64,000 bases of DNA from Fictibacillus marinisediminis. Its GTDB lineage: Bacteria > Bacillota > Bacilli > Bacillales > Fictibacillaceae. Both the position numbers and the translations under genes were made by a program. Position 1 is the first letter of the stretch; each line of letters starts with the position of its first letter. Under the pieces are notes generated by a model. The model had not been told where the DNA came from. It saw only the letters and a list, made by a program, of their open reading frames with translations, and searched no databases. The DNA is taken from positions 186,001-250,000 of the forward strand of contig NZ_JAIWJX010000002.1 in the NCBI RefSeq assembly GCF_023149135.1, in the 5' to 3' direction. Shown piece by piece: positions 16,294-24,084 of the stretch.

Positions 16294-16758
16294 ATGATGA
16301 TGAAACGAGTAATAATGTCACTTGTATCGTTGGGAACGGCTATAGGAATTTTATTGGGAGGAACCCATATTGCCAATGCTTCGCCTTCCTATGATCAGGA
16401 GGTAACCGCAACAGCAAAACACTTTGTGGGATCTCCTTTTAAATGGGGAGGTACGACACCAAAAGGCTTTGATGCGTCTGGGTATACTCAATATGTTTAT
16501 AAGCATTCTGCAGTTAACATGAATTTGCCAAGGACTTCTGCTGAGCAGTATAAAACAGGTACAGCAGTCAAAAAAGAAAATTTAAAACAGGGAGACATTG
16601 TTTTCTTTAAAACAGATGGCAAAAAAGTATCCTTTTCAGGCATATACCTTGGAAACAGTGAATTTGTCGGGGCAACCTCCAAAGGGGTAAGAATCCAGTC
16701 TCTTAAAACAAAGTACTGGAAAGACGCGTATGCAGGAGCTAAACGGGTATTAAAATAA
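16294..16758 (+). CDS. Secreted NlpC/P60-family protein lacking catalytic Cys and His
   Basis: This 154-residue protein has a signal peptide (to about residue 29, ANA-S) and a single NlpC/P60 domain: VGSPFKWGGTTPKGFDASGYTQYVY, NLPRTS.EQY, LKQGDIVFF and GIYLGNSEFVGA. The active-site Cys of the normal DCSG motif is Ala61 (DASG) and the His of SHVGIYLG is Phe114 (SFSGIYLG), so peptidase activity should be lost; it may bind peptidoglycan peptides. AGGAGG precedes three consecutive ATG codons (16294, 16297, 16300); the last two have the better spacing. It follows the sigX-rsiX pair by 100 bases. Confidence 0.85.
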   Translation: MMMKRVIMSLVSLGTAIGILLGGTHIANASPSYDQEVTATAKHFVGSPFKWGGTTPKGFDASGYTQYVYKHSAVNMNLPRTSAEQYKTGTAVKKENLKQGDIVFFKTDGKKVSFSGIYLGNSEFVGATSKGVRIQSLKTKYWKDAYAGAKRVLK

Positions 16759-16765
16759 AAAGGAT

Positions 16766-16803
16766 AAATAATCAGGCTGAAAAATAGTCCTGATTATTTT
16801 TTT
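16766..16803 (+). terminator. Intrinsic terminator
   Basis: AAATAATCAGG / CCTGATTATTT stem followed by a T-run. It ends the NlpC/P60-like gene. Confidence 0.85.
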
Positions 16804-16813
16804 GTTTAGTACC

Positions 16814-16852
16814 TTGTAATGTACAGTAGTGGATGATACTCTATAGTGAGTA
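16814..16852 (+). promoter_or_regulatory. Promoter with overlapping palindrome for the padR operon
   Basis: TTGTAA (16814-16819), a 17-bp spacer and TACTCT (16837-16842). The inverted repeat TACTC-N6-GAGTA (16837-16852) overlaps the -10 element and is a likely PadR operator. A second dyad, AATTGG-N8-CCAATT, lies at 16861-16880. Confidence 0.5.
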
Positions 16853-16940
16853 AAGCAAGTAATTGGAAAATAAGCCAATTATCTTCCATGGATAGAAAAC
16901 AGAAAAAGATGGAGACAGATTGGAAGGCGGCGGGAAACAA

Positions 16941-17270
16941 ATGAATGCCCAGTTTAAAAAAGGAATATTAGAGTTATGTGTTTTAGTGCTTACTGCCAAA
17001 AGCGACAAATATGGATATGAACTCGTACAGATGATTTCTGAGAAATTTCATATTGCCGAAGGAACGGTCTATCCCCTTCTTAGGAGACTGACGAAAGAAG
17101 GCTACTTTTCCACCTATTTAAAGGAATCTTCAGGCGGTCCTCCACGTAAATATTACACGCTGACAGAAGAAGGAAACCGTTATATGGAGTCCTTGGTAGG
17201 CGAATGGAAGATGTTTTATGAAGGGGTTAATCAAATTATTGAGGAGGGGTTAGCGGATGGTGCAAAATAA
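16941..17270 (+). CDS. PadR family transcriptional regulator
   Basis: A 109-residue winged-helix regulator with the PadR signature [12 protein letters not shown], then [20 protein letters not shown] and [14 protein letters not shown]. The start is ATG 16941 after a GGCGGG-type ribosome site; an in-frame TTG lies at 16920. It overlaps the HAAS gene by 14 bases and heads a three-gene operon (PadR, HAAS/DUF1700, DUF4097). In such operons PadR usually represses its own transcription in response to envelope-active compounds. Confidence 0.88.
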   Translation: MNAQFKKGILELCVLVLTAKSDKYGYELVQMISEKFHIAEGTVYPLLRRLTKEGYFSTYLKESSGGPPRKYYTLTEEGNRYMESLVGEWKMFYEGVNQIIEEGLADGAK

Positions 17271-17808
17271 ATTTTTGTCACAGCTGAAGGATCAATTGAA
17301 GGAATTGCCTGAAGCAGACCGCCAGGACATTTTATATGACTATGAGGAGCACTTCAGGCTGGGCTTGGAAGAAGGAAAAACAGAAGAGGAAATCGCAGCT
17401 TCGCTCGGCCAGCCAAAAGCGATTGCGAAAGAAGTGAAAGCAGAATTTCGTGTGAAGGAAGCAAAATCTAAGCCATCGTTTGAATCCGTAGTAAAAGCGG
17501 TTCTATCTACCGTCAGTCTTGGTTTCTTTAATCTTATCTTTATATTGGGGCCGTTCTTTGCGGTTGTGGGTGTACTTCTTTCCATTTATGCGGTATCTAT
17601 TGGCCTGCTGCTGTCCCCAATCGCCGTCTTATTTGGATGGGAGCAACTAGGAGGTTCTGCGAATTGGCTGATGGGGTTGTTCTCCATCGTCGCCTTGCTT
17701 AGTGCAGGGGTTTTGTTAGGAGTAGCATCCATTGTCCTGACACGATGGTTTGTGAGAGTTCTTATTAAGTATCTGCAATTCAATGTCAATATTATTAAGG
17801 GGCGATAG
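17257..17808 (+). CDS. HAAS-domain (DUF1700) membrane protein
   Basis: A 183-residue protein. Residues 1-55 form the HAAS domain ([20 protein letters not shown], then [22 protein letters not shown]), which is regularly found next to PadR regulators. About residues 85-165 hold two or three long hydrophobic helices. It overlaps padR and is followed two bases later by the DUF4097 gene. The accepted idea for the family is a membrane signalling or anti-regulator role; the exact reaction is unknown. Confidence 0.85.
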   Translation: MVQNKFLSQLKDQLKELPEADRQDILYDYEEHFRLGLEEGKTEEEIAASLGQPKAIAKEVKAEFRVKEAKSKPSFESVVKAVLSTVSLGFFNLIFILGPFFAVVGVLLSIYAVSIGLLLSPIAVLFGWEQLGGSANWLMGLFSIVALLSAGVLLGVASIVLTRWFVRVLIKYLQFNVNIIKGR

Positions 17809-17810
17809 GG

Positions 17811-18737
17811 ATGAATTCAGTGTTGAAAAAAATTACGGTCATTGCAGCAATCGGTTTGGCAGCCGGGTTGATTGGAACCTACAGCATTTATGCTTCAACC
17901 AGTCATTCTGTTTTCTCTTCCTTTAACAAAAGCAAAGAAACCGTGCTTTATACTGAAAAAACCTTCAGCAGCGATTCACTTAAATCGGTAGAGCTCACCT
18001 CAGATACGGCTGATATTACCGTAAAGATATCTAACGGACCGATAACCAGAGTGGTTCTTGAAGGCCAAAAGGGCGACAAGAAAGACTACAGCATTCAGGC
18101 TGAGCAGAATGGCGGCGTTCTGGATGTGGAGGTTATTGGAAAAAATAAGTTCTTTAACATGGGCTTTCACTGGAGTCCGAAGCTGACGGTGTATGTACCT
18201 GATAAAAAGTATGGCCATTTTAATATTTCAGCTGACACAGGAGATGTAAGTATTAAAGATTTGAAGTCCGATAGGGCAAACATCGAGACGGATACAGGTG
18301 ACATTGAAGCTTCAGGGAAATTTACAGTAAGCAAGCTGAATGCAGAGAGCGATACAGGAGATTTGTCGTTCAATGACTATCGTGGAACATCTATAGATCT
18401 ATCAACTGACACAGGTGATATACAAGCCGGCCGCATTTCAAAGAATGCGAAGGTGATGATCAGGACCTCTACCGGAGATATTCAAGACCTTTCGATGGAA
18501 AGTGCCAGCAAGGATGTTCACATTGAATCGGATACAGGAAATGTTGAAATGCAAATGGATCAGGCTCCATCTGATTTTAAGCTGCGTGCATCCTCTGACA
18601 CTGGCGATGTTGAAGTTTCCCCGGACTGGAAAGTGAACTATGAAGAAAAAAGCGATCACGAGGCTAAAGGAAAAGCGGGTCAGGGAGGATTCAGCGTTAC
18701 TGTAAAAACGGATACGGGAGATATTTACCTAAAGTAA
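17811..18737 (+). CDS. DUF4097 family beta-repeat protein (YvlB-like)
   Basis: This 308-residue protein has an N-terminal membrane anchor or signal segment (residues 7-30) and a repetitive beta domain. The motif (S/T)DTGD or a near variant recurs about eight times at intervals of roughly 20-25 residues (SADTGDVSI, ETDTGDIEA, ESDTGDLSF, STDTGDIQA, RTSTGDIQD, ESDTGNVEM, SDTGDVEVS, KTDTGDIYL), as in DUF4097 proteins, which probably form a beta-solenoid outside the membrane. Third gene of the padR operon; a terminator follows. Confidence 0.85.
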   Translation: MNSVLKKITVIAAIGLAAGLIGTYSIYASTSHSVFSSFNKSKETVLYTEKTFSSDSLKSVELTSDTADITVKISNGPITRVVLEGQKGDKKDYSIQAEQNGGVLDVEVIGKNKFFNMGFHWSPKLTVYVPDKKYGHFNISADTGDVSIKDLKSDRANIETDTGDIEASGKFTVSKLNAESDTGDLSFNDYRGTSIDLSTDTGDIQAGRISKNAKVMIRTSTGDIQDLSMESASKDVHIESDTGNVEMQMDQAPSDFKLRASSDTGDVEVSPDWKVNYEEKSDHEAKGKAGQGGFSVTVKTDTGDIYLK

Positions 18738-18741
18738 CATA

Positions 18742-18773
18742 AAAAAGCTCCAGACCGGGTCTGGAGCCTTTTT
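18742..18773. terminator. Bidirectional terminator
   Basis: Perfect GCTCCAGAC / GTCTGGAGC stem with a 3-nt loop and T-runs on both strands. It serves the DUF4097 gene and the convergent EamA gene. Confidence 0.9.
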
Positions 18774-18776
18774 GTG

Positions 18777-19706
18777 CTAGATTGCTTTATTTATGTTCAC
18801 TTTCTTGGAACGAGTACTTTCTTTTTTTCGCGCAAGACCGAGGTAAATGCCTGCCACAATCAGGAGAAGGGCAAGCGCGTGGTACCAGTGAATCGTTTCA
18901 TTCAAAAAGAGTGAAGCAAAAAATAGGGAGCTGATCGGCATGACGTTTAAGAACAGGGTGGTTTTACTTGGACCAATTTCTGAGATGGCCATGTTCCACC
19001 ATGATGTACATAGAGCCGTTGCGATACAGCCAGAGAAGGCCATGACACCAAATGAGAACCAGTGAACGTGATAGACGGCAGGCTGAACAGGATGAACGGC
19101 CCACATGATCATCAGCAGCAGGGCACCAAACAAATGGCTGAATGCTGTTACCTGATAAACACTGGCTTGTTTGACCGCCTGTTTGATCAGCAAGCCTCCC
19201 GCCACGTAGGCGAGCATGGATAGGAATACGAATAGGTTTCCTTTTATCGCATCTGTACCTGTTGCCCCTGGATGGCCAACGACAAGAATGACGCCAATAA
19301 ACCCCATACCGATCCCGATGAACCGCTTGAGTTCGAACTTATCACCGAGAAACAGCATAGCAAGAAGAGCGGTTGTAAGAGGATTAAGCCCCAAAATGAG
19401 CGATCCGGCAGAGCCAGTCGTATAGCGCAGGCCCTGGGAGATTAATAGCTGATGCAAAAAGATCGACGTAAACCCGACAAGGAAAATGAGGAACCAGGCA
19501 GATTTAGAAAGCTGTTTAATCCCAAGTTTCCACTTCCCGTATGTAAAGAGCATAAGACCCAAAGCTGCCATGGAAATCCTCCAGGCAGAAAGCTGAACCA
19601 CAGGGAAAATACCCGACAGATACTTGATCATAATGACATTTAATCCCCAAATAACCGTAACTAGACTTAATAAAACAAGCAACAGATAATACCGTTTTTT
19701 CTCCAT
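18777..19706 (-). CDS. DMT family transporter (EamA)
   Basis: A 309-residue inner-membrane protein with ten hydrophobic helices in two EamA repeats (first LVTVIWGLNVIMIKYLSG..., second from about residue 155, FVFLSMLAYVAGGLLIK). It belongs to the drug/metabolite exporter group; the substrate is unknown. I place the start at ATG 19706, eight bases after GAGGG, rather than at the TTG six bases upstream. It is transcribed convergently to the padR operon and divergently from uvsE. Confidence 0.88.
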   Translation of the reverse strand: MEKKRYYLLLVLLSLVTVIWGLNVIMIKYLSGIFPVVQLSAWRISMAALGLMLFTYGKWKLGIKQLSKSAWFLIFLVGFTSIFLHQLLISQGLRYTTGSAGSLILGLNPLTTALLAMLFLGDKFELKRFIGIGMGFIGVILVVGHPGATGTDAIKGNLFVFLSMLAYVAGGLLIKQAVKQASVYQVTAFSHLFGALLLMIMWAVHPVQPAVYHVHWFSFGVMAFSGCIATALCTSWWNMAISEIGPSKTTLFLNVMPISSLFFASLFLNETIHWYHALALLLIVAGIYLGLARKKESTRSKKVNINKAI

Positions 19707-19841
19707 AGTCAAATCCCTCTGTGTTGGTTAGTGAGCTGCTAACCGAATATTAAACCCATTTCAAATATTTGTCTATAACCTGGGAGATGATCGAAGAAAA
19801 TATTTTTTGGGAATACTGTTAGTAGAATTGAGGTGAACGGT

Positions 19842-20807
19842 ATGACCATTATACGTCTCGGGTATGTGGCGATGAGCATGGAGCTTCAAAATTCCTCTCC
19901 GTCGCAAACGATGACTTATGCCCGTTTTTCGCAGATTGAGGACAGGGCAGCAGCGTTAAGAAAACTGGAGCGGATTGCAAATTCCAACCTGAAAAACACG
20001 CTAAGGCTACTTATGCACAATGCAGCCAACGATATCCAATTTTACCGGATGACATCAAGGCTTATTCCACTGGCCAACCATAAAGAACTGCTGGATTGGA
20101 AGTACATGCTTCCACTAAAAGAGGCGCTGCAGGCAATCGGATCTTTTGCAAAAAAACATCAGATGAGACTGGACTTCCATCCGGATCATTTTGTACTGAT
20201 CAATTCGACCAAAGATGAGATACTTAAGAATTCCATACAAACGCTGAATCTTCATTATAAGATCTTACGAGGGATGGAGATTGATCCTGTCCACCGATGT
20301 ATCATGCATGTTGGAGGCAATTACAAAGAAACCGATGTCGCACTTGAACGTTTCATACATAACTGGATGTATGTTCCGCATCATATTCAGCAAATGATGA
20401 TGCTTGAGAATGATGATTCCTCATTTACGATGGATGATACCCTTTATCTGTGTGAGAAGCTGGGTATACCGCTCGTTTTTGACTACCATCATCACTTGGC
20501 CCATCATCAGAACATCCATTGGGAAGAGAACTGGGATCGTGTCGTTCAGTCATGGGAATATTCGCCCCTTCCGCTGAAAATGCATATTTCCAGTCCGAAA
20601 AGCGAGAAAGAATACCGGCATCATGCTGATTTTGTGGATCCTGAAATGTTCTTCCGATTCCTTCAGGGCATAAAGGGAAGCGTGGGGCAGGTCGATTGCA
20701 TGATTGAAGCCAAGCGAAAGGATGGCGCGCTGTTTCAGCTGATGGAGGATATAAAGAAAAGAAACGATATAGAGATCATAAACGGAGCCTCTTTTTATTT
20801 AAAATAA
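19842..20807 (+). CDS. uvsE: UV DNA damage endonuclease UvsE
   Basis: A 321-residue TIM-barrel metal-dependent endonuclease that nicks DNA 5' of UV photoproducts. It shows the family marks LGYVAMSMEL at the N-terminus, RLDFHPDHF, RCIMHVGGNYKET, MMLENDDSSFTMDDTL, VFDYHHHLAHH and LKMHISSPK, which carry the metal-binding His, Glu and Asp residues. The start is ATG 19842, six bases after GAGGTG; an in-frame GTG at 19833 overlaps that site. No LexA box was seen upstream. A terminator follows. Confidence 0.92.
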   Translation: MTIIRLGYVAMSMELQNSSPSQTMTYARFSQIEDRAAALRKLERIANSNLKNTLRLLMHNAANDIQFYRMTSRLIPLANHKELLDWKYMLPLKEALQAIGSFAKKHQMRLDFHPDHFVLINSTKDEILKNSIQTLNLHYKILRGMEIDPVHRCIMHVGGNYKETDVALERFIHNWMYVPHHIQQMMMLENDDSSFTMDDTLYLCEKLGIPLVFDYHHHLAHHQNIHWEENWDRVVQSWEYSPLPLKMHISSPKSEKEYRHHADFVDPEMFFRFLQGIKGSVGQVDCMIEAKRKDGALFQLMEDIKKRNDIEIINGASFYLK

Positions 20808-20815
20808 CCAGCCAA

Positions 20816-20841
20816 AAACCTCTTGCTGCAAGGGGTTTTTT
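20816..20841 (+). terminator. Intrinsic terminator of uvsE
   Basis: AAACC-T-CTTG / CAAG-G-GGTTT stem with a 3-nt loop and a T-run. Confidence 0.8.
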
Positions 20842-20843
20842 CA

Positions 20844-20901
20844 TTTGTCGAAAATTATCGGGCGAAAGACATTGACGTTTGAAATTTCATACAATTATAA
20901 T
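20844..20901 (+). promoter_or_regulatory. Promoter of the SDR operon with an upstream Spo0A-like box
   Basis: TTGACG (20872-20877), an 18-bp spacer and TATAAT (20896-20901). TTTGTCGAAAA (20844-20854) matches the Spo0A box and lies about 55-65 bases before the likely start point. Confidence 0.6.
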
Positions 20902-20958
20902 AAAGATACTTACTAAACAAAAATATATAAAAAGTATAAAAACTAAGGAGGAATAAAA

Positions 20959-21684
20959 ATGAAGAAAGTAGTGATGATTACCGGAGCCTCAAGAGGATTA
21001 GGAAAGGCCCTTACTCTTTACTTTGCAAAGGAAGGATTTAACCTAGCGATCTGTGCCAGAACAGAAGGTGAACTGCTCAGCGTAAAGGAGGAAGCAGAAG
21101 CATATGGTGCTGACGTTCTCGCGGTAACGGCGGATGCCTCCCAGGCGAGAGATGTGGAACGTTTCGTTGCGCTGACAGAAGACTACTTCGGACATATTGA
21201 TGTGCTCATTAACAATGCCTCCATGCTCGGACCAAGCCCGATGCCTTATTTGCTGGATTATCCGGAAGAGGATTTTGCTGAAGTGCTCCGCGTCAATTCC
21301 ATCGGACCGTTCCTGGTGACACGCAGAGTACTGCCGGCCATGCTGCAGCGGAACAAAGGAAGCATCATCAATGTAACGTCCGAGGCTGGAAACGTAGGAT
21401 ACGCAGGCTGGGGAGCATATGGAATTTCGAAGTTTGCACTTGAAGGGATGACTGAAACGTGGGCAGACGAAGTGGCAGAGACTGGTGTAAGGGTGAACAT
21501 GGTGGACCCTGGTGAAATGGATACCGAAATGCATGCCCTTGCTGTACCGAATTGTGATTATGAACTGGCTGATCCGAATGATCTTGTTCATGTCTTCGGA
21601 TACCTTGCTTCCGAAGAATCTTCTGAAGAGAACGGCAAACGGTTCAGTGCGCAGGAATTTACGGTGGAAGGGAGAGAAAGCTGA
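20959..21684 (+). CDS. SDR family NAD(P)-dependent oxidoreductase
   Basis: This 241-residue short-chain dehydrogenase has the Rossmann motif TGASRGLG (residues 8-15), NNASM, a catalytic serine in NVTSEAGN, YGISK (Tyr-x-x-x-Lys) and the VNMVDPGEM segment. It probably oxidises or reduces a small hydroxyl/keto substrate with NAD(P)H; the substrate is unknown. ATG 20959 follows AAGGAGG. Its stop overlaps the start of the QueA-like gene, so the two are translationally coupled. Confidence 0.88.
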   Translation: MKKVVMITGASRGLGKALTLYFAKEGFNLAICARTEGELLSVKEEAEAYGADVLAVTADASQARDVERFVALTEDYFGHIDVLINNASMLGPSPMPYLLDYPEEDFAEVLRVNSIGPFLVTRRVLPAMLQRNKGSIINVTSEAGNVGYAGWGAYGISKFALEGMTETWADEVAETGVRVNMVDPGEMDTEMHALAVPNCDYELADPNDLVHVFGYLASEESSEENGKRFSAQEFTVEGRES

Positions 21685-22709
21685 TGAGTGCAGAAGCCAT
21701 TTCCTTTTTCCTGCCCGAGGAGTTAAATGCCAGCATGCCTCCTGAACGGAGAGGATTGCGCAGAGATTATGTAAAAATGATGGTCATTGACAGAGTAAAC
21801 GGCCATACTTCTCATACGCAGTTTTATCAGCTGGACCACTTTTTGAAAGCCGGAGATGTTCTTGTGCTGAACGCAAGCAGAACGATTCCTGCCGTATTGC
21901 AGGGACAGCTTGAGGATGGAACCGTGGTAGAAGTCAGGCTCGCTCACAGGAAAAGCGAGAGGATTTGGGAGGCATTGATCCTTTCCAATACCGTGAAAGC
22001 AGGGGACAAAATCATGTTTTCCCCACTCTTAACCGCTTCTATCTTTACAACGGAAACAGACAATCCATTTGCTGTACTTGAGTTTAATCTCTGCTGCTCG
22101 GAACTGTATGATCAAATCTATCAGATCGGACAGCCGGTACGTTATGAATATATTAAGACACCGTGGGAACTTGATTACTATCAGACTGTTTTTGCGACCT
22201 CTCCAGGCTCTGTTGAAATGCCGTCAGCCGGGCGGGCATTTAGCTGGGAACTGCTTTTCCGCCTTCAGAAAAAAGGAGTGAAAATTGCCTATATCCAGCT
22301 GCATACGGGCTTAAGTTATTTAATGGATGATAAATGGCATGTAGAGCCGCGCGAGAATATGGAGGAATACACGATACCTGAAGAAACTGCGCAGGCGGTT
22401 CAAAAGGCCAAGGAGAGCGGAAATAAAGTAATTGCTGTTGGAACGACGGTGGTCCGTGCCCTGGAGTCGGGTGCCGACCATGAAGGCCGCATCAGGGCGG
22501 CAAACGGATGGACGAATTTATATATTACCGCCGAAACCAAACTTCAAGTTGCAGACGGATTGATCACCGGACTTCATGAGCCTGAGGCCAGCCATCTTGA
22601 TCTGCTGTCAGCCTTTGTTTCTCCAGAACTTTTAAAAGTTTCATACGAAGAGGCGATCACCCAAAAGTACTTTTGGCATGAGTTCGGTGACATGAACCTG
22701 ATCCTATAA
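21684..22709 (+). CDS. QueA-like S-adenosylmethionine:tRNA ribosyltransferase-isomerase family protein
   Basis: A 341-residue member of the QueA family, which normally transfers and isomerises the ribosyl group of SAM onto preQ1-tRNA. The length and order of blocks fit: FLPEELNASMPPERR, DVLVLNASRTIPA, PTP-like TPWELDYYQTVFATSPGSVEMPSAGRAFS, IAYIQLHTGLSYL, GNKVIAVGTTVVRALES and GWTNLYITAETKL. It diverges clearly from canonical QueA (for example VVLNDTRV is VLVLNASRT) and is not beside ruvB or tgt, so it is likely a paralogue with a different acceptor. It is coupled to the SDR gene and followed by a VOC gene. Confidence 0.85.
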   Translation: MSAEAISFFLPEELNASMPPERRGLRRDYVKMMVIDRVNGHTSHTQFYQLDHFLKAGDVLVLNASRTIPAVLQGQLEDGTVVEVRLAHRKSERIWEALILSNTVKAGDKIMFSPLLTASIFTTETDNPFAVLEFNLCCSELYDQIYQIGQPVRYEYIKTPWELDYYQTVFATSPGSVEMPSAGRAFSWELLFRLQKKGVKIAYIQLHTGLSYLMDDKWHVEPRENMEEYTIPEETAQAVQKAKESGNKVIAVGTTVVRALESGADHEGRIRAANGWTNLYITAETKLQVADGLITGLHEPEASHLDLLSAFVSPELLKVSYEEAITQKYFWHEFGDMNLIL

Positions 22710-22720
22710 GGATGGAATAC

Positions 22721-23068
22721 ATGAAGGTCCATCATTACGGGATTGCAGTGAAAGACTTGGATGCGGCAGCGGAATTTTATATAAAGGCATTAAACATGAA
22801 GGAACTGTTTCGGACCCGCTGGATGGGGGAGAATCTCTTGTTCTTGGAGAGCGGAAGCATGAAGATCGAACTGATTGCACAAACGGGTACGATAGGTGAA
22901 GCAGCCCATGTTGCTTATCAAACGAACGATTTAGAATATTTGGCTGGCAGACTTCAGCAGGAAGGAATCGTTCCGTCAGAAGGACCGTATGTTTTGGAAA
23001 ACGGCTGGCGTACTGTCTTTTATGAAGGGCCATCAGGTGAGATGATAGAGTTTGTGGAAGAACAATAG
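22721..23068 (+). CDS. VOC (glyoxalase/bleomycin resistance) family protein
   Basis: A 115-residue vicinal-oxygen-chelate protein with two beta-alpha-beta-beta-beta repeats: MKVHHYGIAVKDLDAAAEFY at the start and GPSGEMIEFVEE at the end. Metal ligands are likely His5, Glu (IELIAQ region) and the C-terminal Glu. I use ATG 22721, nine bases after AAGG; the ATG at 22712 has no room for a ribosome site. It lies 11 bases after the QueA-like gene as the third gene of the operon. The reaction is unknown. Confidence 0.8.
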   Translation: MKVHHYGIAVKDLDAAAEFYIKALNMKELFRTRWMGENLLFLESGSMKIELIAQTGTIGEAAHVAYQTNDLEYLAGRLQQEGIVPSEGPYVLENGWRTVFYEGPSGEMIEFVEEQ

Positions 23069-23077
23069 ATGAAGGAT

Positions 23078-23108
23078 GGCTGGAGGTCAAGGGACCTCTG
23101 GCTTTTTT
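23078..23108 (+). terminator. Intrinsic terminator
   Basis: GCTGGAGGTC / GACCTCTGGC stem (with two G.T pairs), a four-base loop and six T. Confidence 0.85.
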
Positions 23109-23207
23109 AATGAGTGTTTCTTGACATTATAAACAATTACCAAGTAACACTTTTAAATAACTTTGTAAATTTTTTCAAAAGTGTTTTGTCATTCGCTGTT
23201 TTTGCTA

Positions 23208-23415
23208 CAATAAAAGACAGTGGGCTAAAATACCCGAGGTGAAGCTCTTGATCCGATAAAGAAATCTTCGTAATTAGCGAAATACGCGCCAAACTGTATA
23301 CCTGTCAGCCCGGAGCGGGACAGCAATAATTTACGTGACCGCAGAGATATACATACGGTACAATAAAAAGAGAAATGGGTGACTAGTTCACCTGACTAAG
23401 AAAGGTGTGAACATT
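23208..23415 (+). promoter_or_regulatory. Structured leader of the signal peptidase gene, possible riboswitch
   Basis: An extended -10 (TGC-TACAAT ending at 23213) starts a roughly 190-nt untranslated leader. Visible helices are ACAGT near 23218 with ACTGT near 23294, a CTGTC/GACAG arm enclosing CCC/GGG (about 23302-23324), and GGTGA-CTAGT-TCACC (23378-23392). The TTCACC arm can instead pair with the Shine-Dalgarno GGTG (23404-23407), which would be mutually exclusive. I could not match it to a known riboswitch class. Confidence 0.5.
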
Positions 23416-23964
23416 ATGGAGCAAAAAGCTAAAAAAGGGAATGAACTCTTCAGCTGGATCAAGTCCATCGTATTTGCTCTCGTCCTTGTTTATATTATCA
23501 AAACCTTTTTCTTCGCACCATACATGGTAGAAGGAGCATCCATGTCTCCAACCTTGCATAACCATGATAAATTATATGTAAATAAAATTATCTATTCGGT
23601 GTCTGAACCGAAAATAGGGGATATCGTGATTATCAAAGGCACGGACAAACGGTATGTTAAACGTGTAATTGGAGTGGAAGGTGACACTATCCAAGTTCAC
23701 AGTGACAAGCTTTTGGTAAACGGCAAGCCAATAAAAGAACCCTATTTGTCTAAAAACAAAAAGCAGGCGCGAAGCCTCGGTGTTTATTTAACAGAAGACT
23801 TCGGGCCGATTAAAATTCCAAAAGGAAAAATCTTCGTAATGGGTGACAACCGATTGAACAGCATGGATTCAAGAAACGGCCTGGGCCTTATTAACATCAG
23901 CTCAGTTGAAGGCCGCTCCGAAGTGGTCATCTATCCGTTCAAAGACATCCGACAAACAAAGTAA
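23416..23964 (+). CDS. Type I signal peptidase
   Basis: A 182-residue membrane-bound serine protease that cleaves signal peptides. A single N-terminal helix (about residues 14-34) precedes the catalytic block EGASMSPTLHNHDKL (catalytic Ser42), the lysine block RYVKRVIGVEGD (Lys82) and the MGDNRLNSMDSR box. This is the short Gram-positive Sip type (SipS/T/U/V); I cannot tell which. The start is ATG 23416 after AAAGG; GTG 23407 overlaps the ribosome site. A structured leader and possible masking of the ribosome site lie upstream. Confidence 0.92.
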   Translation: MEQKAKKGNELFSWIKSIVFALVLVYIIKTFFFAPYMVEGASMSPTLHNHDKLYVNKIIYSVSEPKIGDIVIIKGTDKRYVKRVIGVEGDTIQVHSDKLLVNGKPIKEPYLSKNKKQARSLGVYLTEDFGPIKIPKGKIFVMGDNRLNSMDSRNGLGLINISSVEGRSEVVIYPFKDIRQTK

Positions 23965-23969
23965 GCCAA

Positions 23970-23999
23970 AAAACCTGACCACACTGGCCAGGTTTTTAT
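23970..23999 (+). terminator. Intrinsic terminator
   Basis: AAAACCTG-A-CC / GG-C-CAGGTTTT stem with an ACACT loop and T-run. Confidence 0.85.
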
Positions 24000-24018
24000 T
24001 TTAGAGATGCTATTTAGA

Positions 24019-24069
24019 GGTGCCAGGCACCGGTTTTACACAAGTATGTAATTGGCGGTGCCAGGCACC
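24019..24069. repeat. Pair of GGTGCCAGGCACC palindromes
   Basis: The 13-bp palindrome occurs at 24019-24031 and again at 24057-24069, two bases before the tag Shine-Dalgarno. A close variant sits at 60648-60660. It looks like a dispersed short palindromic repeat. Confidence 0.75.
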
Positions 24070-24084
24070 AAGGAGGTTAAAGAA

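Noticed and set aside
16294-16758. Frameshift or sequencing error behind the missing NlpC/P60 Cys
   Set aside because: Flanking residues align in one continuous frame; Cys and His are both substituted cleanly.
23218-23340. Known riboswitch classes (SAM, TPP, purine, lysine, c-di-GMP, M-box, NiCo, guanidine)
   Set aside because: None of their conserved cores could be recognised by eye in the leader.
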